From positions 1-43,824 of the forward strand of contig JAJPXY010000150.1 in assembly GCA_021205205.1 (NCBI GenBank): a stretch of 43,824 nucleotides of DNA, written 5' to 3'. The position numbers and the translations under genes are program-made. Positions 34,438 to 41,712 of the stretch are shown one piece after another. Below the pieces are notes generated by a model that saw only the letters and a list, made by a program, of their open reading frames with translations, was not told the origin of the DNA and searched no databases. Within the stretch, counting starts at the first letter, position 1. Every line of letters begins with the position of its first letter. The stretch is from Clostridiales bacterium. Its GTDB lineage: Bacteria; Bacillota; Clostridia; Oscillospirales; Oscillospiraceae.

Positions 34438-34470
34438 CATTCATTGCACATTGCTCATTGCAAATTGTTA
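34438..34470. repeat. Heptamer array, ATTGCAC family, within the znu operon
   Basis: ATTGCAC, ATTGCTC, ATTGCAA units (7-nt period) end 2 bp before the AGGAGG of znuB. This array sits inside an operon. Confidence 0.65.
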
Positions 34471-34486
34471 TAGGAGGTTTCCCATC

Positions 34487-35341
34487 ATGCAGCTGTGGTA
34501 TGCCCTGGTGGACCTGCTGCCCTTCTCCTGGGCGGAGCCGGGCAGTATGTACTTTATGAAAAACGCCCTGCTGGCGGTACTGGTCATCTCGCCGCTGTTC
34601 GCCCTGCTGTCCACCCTGGTGGTGGAACACGGCATGGCCTTTTTTTCCGACGCGCTGGGCCACTCCGCCTTCGCGGGACTGGCCATCGGTTCCCTGTGCG
34701 GCCTTGCGGACGCCACCTGGGCGGCGGTGGCCCTGTCGGTGGTGTTCTCCCTGCTGTTCACCTGGGTGGTGCAGAAAACCGCCATGTCCAGCGACACGGT
34801 CATCGGCGTGTTTTCCTCCACCGCCATCGCCCTGGGTATTTTCCTCTCCACCCTGGACGGCGGCAGCTTCACCAAGTTCAACGCGCTGCTCATCGGGGAC
34901 ATCCTCTCCGTCTCCCCGGGGAAAATCGGCCTGTTGGCGTTGATTTTGCTGCTGGTGGTGATACTGTGGGTGTTCCAAATGAACGATATGACCCTCTCCG
35001 CTGTCCATCCCGCTCTGGCCAGCAGCCGGGGCATCCGGCTGTGGCAGCTGGACGCGCTGTTCAACTGCGCGGTGGCGGTGGTGGTCACCCTGTCCATGAC
35101 CTGGGTGGGCCTGCTGGTCATCAACTCCCTGCTGGTGCTGCCCGGGGCTGCCGCTCGCCAGCTGGCGGGGAATATGCGGCAGTACACACTGCTGGCCCTG
35201 CTGGGGGCGGTGGTCTGCGGCGTGGGGGGACTGCTACTGAGCTTTTACGTGGGGTCCTCCACCGGCTCCTGCATCACCCTTTTGCTGGCGGGGTATTTCT
35301 TCGTGGCCTTCGCCCTGGGGAGGGGGCGGGCGCGTCCCTGA
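34487..35341 (+). CDS. znuB: Zinc/manganese ABC importer permease (ZnuB type)
   Basis: A 284-residue ABC-3 family permease with about eight membrane helices; EHGMAFFSDALGHSAFAGLAIG is the family signature near the N-terminus, and LLVINSLLVLPGAAARQLA follows later. ATG 34487 follows TAGGAGG. The track's 36-bp N-terminal extension is read from the repeat array and is rejected. It is followed by a strong terminator. Confidence 0.93.
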   Translation: MQLWYALVDLLPFSWAEPGSMYFMKNALLAVLVISPLFALLSTLVVEHGMAFFSDALGHSAFAGLAIGSLCGLADATWAAVALSVVFSLLFTWVVQKTAMSSDTVIGVFSSTAIALGIFLSTLDGGSFTKFNALLIGDILSVSPGKIGLLALILLLVVILWVFQMNDMTLSAVHPALASSRGIRLWQLDALFNCAVAVVVTLSMTWVGLLVINSLLVLPGAAARQLAGNMRQYTLLALLGAVVCGVGGLLLSFYVGSSTGSCITLLLAGYFFVAFALGRGRARP

Positions 35342-35402
35342 GCGCTGAACGATTGAAAAATGCTCCGAAAATGCGAAAAATCCGACAAATGAACTGCTTT
35401 TG

Positions 35403-35440
35403 CGCCGTATTCGTCATGTTCGACGGATACGGCGTTTTTT
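35403..35440 (+). terminator. Terminator after znuB
   Basis: A 13-bp stem (CGCCGTATTCGTC / GACGGATACGGCG, one G-U pair) with a 6-nt loop is followed directly by TTTTTT. Confidence 0.9.
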
Positions 35441-35580
35441 CGCGCCTCTTTACAAAAATCTTACCGCGTCCTGGTTTCAGACTTTACACGCACTCGTTAC
35501 AATAAATACGAACAGCATTCTGTGGCAAGGGGATGTTGTAACCATTCACATCCAAATAAAGAAAGAGGATGGAACGTACC

Positions 35581-36477
35581 ATGGGAAAAATCGGTAAACT
35601 AATCCCGCTTTTGCTGGCGGCGGCGCTGCTGCTGACCGGCTGCGGCGGGGCCAGCGCCAGCCTGACGGCGGTGGACGGGCTGGACGCCCTGGGGGAGGTC
35701 CAGGTGGTCTCCCGGGAGGAAGGCTCCGGCACCCGCAGCGCCTTTGCGGAGCTGGTGGGATTTGACGAAAGCGAGGACGAGAGCAAGCCTGACGCCACCA
35801 CAGATGCCGCCCTGGTGGTGGACAACGCGGAGGCGGTAATCGCGGCGGTAGGGGAGGACCCCGCCGCCATTGGGTACATCTCCATGGGCGCGCTGGACGC
35901 GCTGGACGGGGAGACTGTGCTGTCTGTGGACGGCGTGGCAGGTACCCTGGCGAATGTGAAAAACGGCTCTTACGCCCTGAGCCGTCCCTTTGTCCTGGCT
36001 TGGTCGGGGACCCTCAGTGAGCTGGAGCAGGACTGCCTGACCTACGTGCTGGGCAAGGGACAGACCATCGTGAGCCAGTCCTATGTGGCGGTGGAGGACT
36101 CCACCACCTTCCTCTCCGGCAAGCAGTCGGGGACCATCACCATCCACGGCTCCACCTCCGCCGCGCCTCTGCTGGAGGAGCTGGCGGCGGAGTATATGAC
36201 CCTGAACCCCAACGCAACAGTGGAGGTGACGGCGTCCGATTCCACCACGGGACTGAACGACGCCATGCAGGGCCGGTGTGATTTCGGCATGGCCTCCCGG
36301 CAGCTGGCGGACTACGAGGCGGAGCTGCTGGACTGCGAGACCATCGCGGTGGATGGCATTGCCGTCATCGTCAACGGGGAAAATCCACTGCAAAGCGTGA
36401 CCCTGGACGAATTAAAGGGACTGTTCACCGGCACACTTTCCACATGGGACTCCATCAACGCAGAAAGAGAAGGATGA
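35581..36477 (+). CDS. PstS-like phosphate-binding lipoprotein with permuted halves
   Basis: A 298-residue lipoprotein (signal peptide ending LLLTGC). Its first half carries motifs that normally lie in the second half of PstS: VVSREEGSGTRSAFAELVG, IGYISMGAL, YALSRPF. Its second half carries those of the normal first half: ITIHGSTSAAPLLEELAAEY, CDFGMASRQL, DGIAVIVNGENPL, LFTGTLSTWDSI. The order is therefore circularly permuted. Phosphate is the likely ligand (GSTS and SGTR loops), fitting the Na/Pi cotransporter 7 bp downstream. No PstCAB genes are present. The start is uncertain between ATG 35569 and ATG 35581; the latter gives a compact signal peptide. Confidence 0.85.
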   Translation: MGKIGKLIPLLLAAALLLTGCGGASASLTAVDGLDALGEVQVVSREEGSGTRSAFAELVGFDESEDESKPDATTDAALVVDNAEAVIAAVGEDPAAIGYISMGALDALDGETVLSVDGVAGTLANVKNGSYALSRPFVLAWSGTLSELEQDCLTYVLGKGQTIVSQSYVAVEDSTTFLSGKQSGTITIHGSTSAAPLLEELAAEYMTLNPNATVEVTASDSTTGLNDAMQGRCDFGMASRQLADYEAELLDCETIAVDGIAVIVNGENPLQSVTLDELKGLFTGTLSTWDSINAEREG

Positions 36478-36484
36478 TACGAGT

Positions 36485-38182
36485 ATGAACGATACATTGG
36501 AAATTGTATTTGGCCTGCTGGGTGGGTTGGCTATCTTCATCTACGGCATGAACCTGATGAGCGAATGCCTCCAGAAGGCCGCAGGCGAGCGGATGAAGCA
36601 GATTTTGAGCCTGCTGACCCGGAACCGTGTTATGGGTGTGCTGGCCGGCGCGCTGGTGACGGCGGTGCTCCAGAGCAGCAGCGCCACCACCGTCATGGCC
36701 ATCGGCTTTGTCAGCGCGGGGCTGATGACTCTGCCCCAGGCCATCTCCATTATCTTCGGCGCCAACATCGGAACCACCATCACCGCCCAGATCATCGCCT
36801 TTAAAATCAGCGATTATATCTATGTGTTCGTGTTCGGTGGTTTCATCGTGAACTTCCTCGCCAAAAACGAGCGGGTGAAGAACATTGCGGGGACCGTGTT
36901 CGCCTTCGGCCTGCTGTTCCTGGGCATCGAGACCATGGGCAGCGTCATGAAGCCTCTGGCCTCCAGCCCGGTGTTCACCAACATGATCGCCCAGGTGGCG
37001 GACATCCCCGTGCTGGGCGTGGCCGTGGGTACGCTGATGACCCTGGTGGTTCAGAGCAGCAGCGCCACCATCGCGGTGCTGCAAAACTTCGCCGCCCAGG
37101 CGGGGTCCGACGGCGTGACCAGCATCCTGGGCCTGTCCGGGGCCATCCCCATCCTGCTGGGCGACAACATCGGCACCACCATCACCGCGCTGCTGGCCAG
37201 CGTGGGCCAGTCCAAGGACGCCAAGCGCACCGCCATTGCCCACAGCATCTTCAACATTTCCGGCGCGGTGCTGTTCATCTGGTTCGTGAAGCCCTATGCG
37301 GCCTTCATCCAGTATATCTCCCCCAAGGGCGCGGAGGTGGACGTGATCTCCCGGCAGATCGCCAACGCCCACACCATCTTTAACATCACCATGACCTTGC
37401 TTTGGATTCCCCTGCTGGGCGTGATGGTGAAAATCGTCACTACCATCATCCCTGTGGGCAAGGATGAGGAGAAAAAACTGTCCGTGCCTCGGTTCCTGGA
37501 CAAAAACGTGCTGAGCCAGCCTGCGGCGGCGCTCCAGCTGGTGGCCAAAGAGATACTGCATTGCAGCGGACTGGTCAAGACCATGCTGCTGAATCTGAAA
37601 GACGCAGTCAAGAGCCAGGACGGCCAGGCGCTGGAGGAGATCAATCACTACGGTGAGGCAGTGGAATCCCTCCACGACGAGATCAACGAATACCTTGCCG
37701 ACCTGTTCTCTTCCGGTGCGCTGACCGAACAGCAGGCGGCTCAGACCGCTCAGCTGCTGTACGTCCTCAGCGATGTGGATCGCATGGGCAGTCTGTCAGC
37801 AGAGCTGTCCCACGATATGCAGCAGCGGAAAGAGAAAAAGCACGACTACTCCCCGCAGGCTATGGATGACCTGGAACAGAGCTTGGGCTATATCGAGGCC
37901 ATGTACGCCGACGCGATTCAGGCCCTGGCCAGCGGTAAGCTGGAGAAGCTGGAGCAGACCATCCAAAACCGGGAGGCTGTGCTGGATCTGGACATTGAAA
38001 TGCGTAAGCACCATATGCAGCGCGTCAGCGCCGGTACCTGCGAAAAGCGTCTGTCTGTGCCCTTTATGGACATCCTGCACTGTGTGGATCGCATGGGCAA
38101 CAGCTGCGTCAACCTGGCCGAGGTGGCGCTGAATCAGATGAACTTCACCTATTTTATCGGTGCAGGGACGGAAGAGAAATGA
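36485..38182 (+). CDS. Na/Pi cotransporter family protein with PhoU-like domain
   Basis: A 565-residue NptA/YjbB-type sodium-phosphate cotransporter. Two inverted membrane repeats each carry the hallmark QSSSAT motif (about 60-66 and 191-197), with GANIGTT and GDNIGTT. A cytoplasmic helical PhoU-like domain follows (about 340-560). ATG 36485 follows GAAGGATG. It lies directly after the PstS-like gene and overlaps the CorA-type gene by ATGA. The direction of phosphate movement cannot be told from sequence; some relatives export phosphate. Confidence 0.92.
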   Translation: MNDTLEIVFGLLGGLAIFIYGMNLMSECLQKAAGERMKQILSLLTRNRVMGVLAGALVTAVLQSSSATTVMAIGFVSAGLMTLPQAISIIFGANIGTTITAQIIAFKISDYIYVFVFGGFIVNFLAKNERVKNIAGTVFAFGLLFLGIETMGSVMKPLASSPVFTNMIAQVADIPVLGVAVGTLMTLVVQSSSATIAVLQNFAAQAGSDGVTSILGLSGAIPILLGDNIGTTITALLASVGQSKDAKRTAIAHSIFNISGAVLFIWFVKPYAAFIQYISPKGAEVDVISRQIANAHTIFNITMTLLWIPLLGVMVKIVTTIIPVGKDEEKKLSVPRFLDKNVLSQPAAALQLVAKEILHCSGLVKTMLLNLKDAVKSQDGQALEEINHYGEAVESLHDEINEYLADLFSSGALTEQQAAQTAQLLYVLSDVDRMGSLSAELSHDMQQRKEKKHDYSPQAMDDLEQSLGYIEAMYADAIQALASGKLEKLEQTIQNREAVLDLDIEMRKHHMQRVSAGTCEKRLSVPFMDILHCVDRMGNSCVNLAEVALNQMNFTYFIGAGTEEK

Positions 38183-39090
38183 TTTACCGGCTGGGAAGTC
38201 AGCTCCAGGAAACGGATCTGGAGGCTGTGCTGCAAAGCGGGGCCTCCGCTGTCTGTGTGGTCAGCGAGCGGGAGTGCCAGCGGACGCTGGACACTCTGGA
38301 CATTCATGTGGAGCTGGACATCGTACTGCACGAAATTTGCTTCTGCAAGGTGGAGAGCCAGCAGGAGTGCCTGTTCGGGACGTTCTGCGTGCCCCGACTG
38401 CTGGACGTGCTGGGCAGCCGCTATCGGATGGCCTGCGTCATCACCGAACGGTACGTCGTGATTGTGGACGACAGCGGCTTTGCCGCCCGGCTCATCGCCC
38501 GCATCCGGGCCAAAAAGGTCCACCAGGCTGAAACCCGGGAGCGGTTCCTCTACAACTTTATCACGGAGTTTATCTCCCGGGATGCGGAGCTGCTGGAATC
38601 CTATGAGCAGACGCTGATGGAGATGGAGGACGAGATAGCGCGGGGCGGCTCCGACCACTTCCAGAGCCGCTTGCAGCCCGTCCGCAAGCAGCTGCTGACC
38701 CTGCGTAGCTATTACGACCAGCTCTCGGATATGGCCAGGGAGCTGGAGGAGAACGAGGACCGCTATTTTGCCCGCAAGCAGCTGAAATACTTCGGCACCG
38801 CCGCCGACCGGGCAGAGCGGCTAAAGGACCGCACCAGCTACCTGCTGGAGTACGCCCAGCAGGTGCGGGACGCCTATCAGGCGCTGGTGGATGCCAGACA
38901 GAACGACAATATGAAGTTTTTGACCATCATGTCAACAATTTTCTTCCCCCTGACCCTGATCACGGGGTGGTACGGCATGAACTTTGAGAATATGCCGGAG
39001 CTGAAAACGGGGTACCCCATCATCATCCTGGTCAGCATCGTTGTGGTGTTGAGCTGTCTGCTCCTCTTCAAAAAGAAGAAGATCCTGTAA
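38179..39090 (+). CDS. CorA-family divalent cation transporter
   Basis: A 303-residue CorA-type channel. It has a long N-terminal cytoplasmic alpha/beta and helical domain and two C-terminal membrane helices. The pore motif is in GWYGMNFENMPE (GMN present), and a basic tail FKKKKIL follows. Mg2+ is typical; Co2+, Ni2+ or Zn2+ are possible. ATG 38179 overlaps the preceding stop, so it is probably translated together with the phosphate transporter. It ends at a strong terminator. Confidence 0.92.
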   Translation: MIYRLGSQLQETDLEAVLQSGASAVCVVSERECQRTLDTLDIHVELDIVLHEICFCKVESQQECLFGTFCVPRLLDVLGSRYRMACVITERYVVIVDDSGFAARLIARIRAKKVHQAETRERFLYNFITEFISRDAELLESYEQTLMEMEDEIARGGSDHFQSRLQPVRKQLLTLRSYYDQLSDMARELEENEDRYFARKQLKYFGTAADRAERLKDRTSYLLEYAQQVRDAYQALVDARQNDNMKFLTIMSTIFFPLTLITGWYGMNFENMPELKTGYPIIILVSIVVVLSCLLLFKKKKIL

Positions 39091-39097
39091 CGCCTTG

Positions 39098-39135
39098 CGC
39101 AGCGCAGTCCCGCCCGGACTGCGCTGCGTGCTTTT
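39098..39135 (+). terminator. Terminator after the CorA-type gene
   Basis: A perfect 13-bp stem CGCAGCGCAGTCC / GGACTGCGCTGCG with loop CGCCC is followed by TGCTTTT. Confidence 0.85.
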
Positions 39136-39246
39136 GCGCCGCCGGAACGCCCTGCGAAGGGGAACAAAAACGCCCGCCACGAGGAGTGGAAATTTTGTTA
39201 CTGTTCCGAAAAATATGAACGGTCTGTAAAAATCAAACGCAAGCGA

Positions 39247-39275
39247 TTGACAGCACGCGGTTGATTTGCTATACT
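39247..39275 (+). promoter_or_regulatory. Promoter of the marR-ABC exporter operon
   Basis: -35 TTGACA, a 17-bp spacer, -10 TATACT, about 40 bp before ATG 39315. I could not identify a clear MarR palindrome within it. Confidence 0.82.
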
Positions 39276-39314
39276 CATCCTCGTCCACAGGGACAGGGAA
39301 GGGGGCGGTGTTTC

Positions 39315-39782
39315 ATGGAACCCTGTCAGAGGAATCTGGACGAGCAGCAGACGGAACTGGCCGACCGGATGGACTGCGGAATGCTCATCAAGCGCATCAA
39401 CGACACGCTGGAAAAGCAGGCCAACAGCGAGCTGCAAAAGTGCGACATCACGTTCTTTCAGTTCAAAATGCTTGCTGCGCTGCACTTCCTGGGCAGCGGG
39501 ACGGCGACGCTGAAGGAGCTGGAGCGGCATTTTGGCGTGGCCCAGTCCACCGCGGCGGGAATCGTGACGCGGCTGGAGCGAAAGCAGCTCATCGAGAGCT
39601 TCCACAGCGCCAGCGACCGGCGGGTGAAATGCGTCCGCATTACCCCGGCGGGGTGCGCCCTCTGCGAAGAACACCGGGAGGCCATAGACCGGAGCGAGGC
39701 GAATATGCTCCAGTGCCTGACCGAGGAGGAGCGGCAGCAGCTGCGGGAAATGCTGCTGCGCGTTTACCGCTCTCTGGTTTGA
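39315..39782 (+). CDS. MarR-family transcriptional regulator
   Basis: A 155-residue winged helix-turn-helix regulator. It has an N-terminal dimerisation helix, a recognition region (LKELERHFGVAQSTAAGIVTRL) and the wing motif SASDRRVKCVRITPAG. ATG 39315 is preferred (GAAGGGGGCGG upstream); the track start at 39261 lies inside the promoter. It leads an operon with two ABC exporter genes and probably represses it until bound by a small-molecule ligand. Confidence 0.92.
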   Translation: MEPCQRNLDEQQTELADRMDCGMLIKRINDTLEKQANSELQKCDITFFQFKMLAALHFLGSGTATLKELERHFGVAQSTAAGIVTRLERKQLIESFHSASDRRVKCVRITPAGCALCEEHREAIDRSEANMLQCLTEEERQQLREMLLRVYRSLV

Positions 39783-39901
39783 CCAGGCGCCGCGAGGCCG
39801 AACCACCTGTTTCCACGTCCCCGCCGCGCTGTACGATGCAGGCAGGGCGAGGACCCATCCGTGGGATGGAAAACTGCATCCGTTTGTAAGGAGGAATTTA
39901 T

Positions 39902-41698
39902 ATGCTTCATCTTTTTCGCAACATGAAGGTCAAAGACCGGTGGCTAACGCTGCTATGCGTGTTGCTGGTCTGCGGCCAGGTTTACTTTGATTTGCGCCTG
40001 CCGGATTACACGGCGGAAATCACGGTGCTGATCAGCAGCGAGGTCACGGACCTGTCGCAGTACTTCACTGCCGGAGGAAATATGCTGGGCTGTGCGTTGT
40101 GCAGTGCCCTTCTGACAGTGCTCGTCGGCTACCTGGCGGCCATGATCGCGGCGGACTTTTCCTTTGACGTCCGCGCGAAGGTGTTCAACAAGGTGGCGGC
40201 GATGGGCACCGGCGAAATCAAGCAGTTTTCCACTGCCAGCCTGATCACCCGTACCACCAACGACATTACGCAGATTCAAATGATCATCGCCATGGGCTTG
40301 CAGATGATGCTCCGCGCCCCCATCATGGCCATCTGGGCCATCGCCAAAATCGTGGGCAAGAGCTGGCAGCTCTCCGCCGTTGTGGCCGCGGCAGTCGCCA
40401 TTGTCGTGGTGTCGCTGGTCGTCTTGCTGGCCATTATGATTCCCAAGTTCCGCATTGTCCAGCGCCAAATCGACGACGTGAACCGGCTGACTGACGAAAA
40501 CCTCAGCGGCATCCGGGTCGTCCGGGCTTTCAACGCGGAAAAATACCAGGAAGATAAATTTGAGACGGCCAACAACAACCTGATGAAAACGCAGTTGTTC
40601 ACCGGCAGGGGAATGGCGTTCCTCTCTCCCATTATGATGTTCGTCCAGAGCTGCGTCAGTGTCGCCATTTACTACGTGGGCGCCTGGCTCATTAACAACA
40701 TCGAAATCCCGCTGAACGGCACACTGACCGAAATCATGACCGCCGTTTCCGACCGCTCGGTGATGCTGGGCGAGGTCGTCTCCTTTAGCTCTTACGCCCT
40801 GTATGTGATCATGTCCTTTGTTGTGCTGCTGATGATCTTTATGATGCTGCCCCGTGCACAGGTCTCCGCGACCCGTATCAATGAGGTCCTTGACGCAGAC
40901 ATCATGGTCCAGGAGGGCACGGATTCCGCGTCCGACAGTGCAGGGAACATCGAATTTCAGGATGTGTCCTTCCGCTATCCCGATGCCTCGGAGGATTGCC
41001 TGAAACACATCTCCTTTACGGCGAAGAAGGGCGAGACCGTGGCCTTTATCGGCGCGACCGGCTCCGGTAAGTCCACCCTGGTAGGTCTGGCCGCAAGGCT
41101 TTACGATGTCACCGGCGGAAAGATCCTGCTGGACGGAAAGGAAATCCAGGATTATACCTTCGACACCCTCTACCGGAAGGTGGGCTATGTTCCCCAGAGG
41201 GCTGTACTGTTCTCCGACACAGTGCAGGGCAACGTGTCCTTTGGCGACAGCGGCCGCGACATGACAGAGGCCGACGTGGAAGAAGCGCTGGACATCGCCC
41301 AGGCGTCTGACTTCGTCCACAAGATGGACGACGGGCTGGACAGCTGGATCTCCCAGAGCGGCTCCAACGTCTCCGGCGGACAGAAGCAGCGGCTCTCCAT
41401 CGCCCGGGCGCTGGCCAGAAAACCGGAAATTCTGATTTTGGACGATACGTTTTCCGCGCTGGACTACAAGACTGACCGCGCTCTGCGGACGCGCATTGCG
41501 CAGGAGTGCAGCGACACGACCTGCCTGATTGTGGCGCAGCGCATCGGCACCATCCGCAACGCGGATAAGATCATCGTGCTGGACGACGGCGCCGTTGTGG
41601 GTGCGGGCACCCATGACGAATTGATGAAGAATTGCCCTGTCTATCAGGAAATCGCCCTGTCGCAGCTCTCTGCGGATGAGCTTGCGGCGAATGCGTAA
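39902..41698 (+). CDS. Heterodimeric ABC exporter subunit with degenerate ATP site
   Basis: A 598-residue exporter half with six membrane helices (residues about 15-320) and an ATPase domain. Walker A is GATGSGKST (about 383-391), the signature VSGGQKQR (about 490), and Walker B ILILDDTFSALD, with Asp where the catalytic Glu normally stands. The switch His is replaced by Gln (VAQRIGT where VAHRLST is usual). Both changes mark the non-hydrolysing site, as in TM287/BmrC-type proteins. ATG 39902 follows AAGGAGGAA. It pairs with the next gene; the drug or peptide substrate is unknown. Confidence 0.93.
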   Translation: MLHLFRNMKVKDRWLTLLCVLLVCGQVYFDLRLPDYTAEITVLISSEVTDLSQYFTAGGNMLGCALCSALLTVLVGYLAAMIAADFSFDVRAKVFNKVAAMGTGEIKQFSTASLITRTTNDITQIQMIIAMGLQMMLRAPIMAIWAIAKIVGKSWQLSAVVAAAVAIVVVSLVVLLAIMIPKFRIVQRQIDDVNRLTDENLSGIRVVRAFNAEKYQEDKFETANNNLMKTQLFTGRGMAFLSPIMMFVQSCVSVAIYYVGAWLINNIEIPLNGTLTEIMTAVSDRSVMLGEVVSFSSYALYVIMSFVVLLMIFMMLPRAQVSATRINEVLDADIMVQEGTDSASDSAGNIEFQDVSFRYPDASEDCLKHISFTAKKGETVAFIGATGSGKSTLVGLAARLYDVTGGKILLDGKEIQDYTFDTLYRKVGYVPQRAVLFSDTVQGNVSFGDSGRDMTEADVEEALDIAQASDFVHKMDDGLDSWISQSGSNVSGGQKQRLSIARALARKPEILILDDTFSALDYKTDRALRTRIAQECSDTTCLIVAQRIGTIRNADKIIVLDDGAVVGAGTHDELMKNCPVYQEIALSQLSADELAANA

Positions 41699-41712
41699 GG
41701 AGGCGTTTGATT

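Noticed and set aside
35483-35503. TTTACA/GTTACA direct repeats before the PstS-like gene as a possible PhoP box
   Set aside because: The repeat offset is 13 bp instead of the usual 11 and only two units are present; too weak to call.
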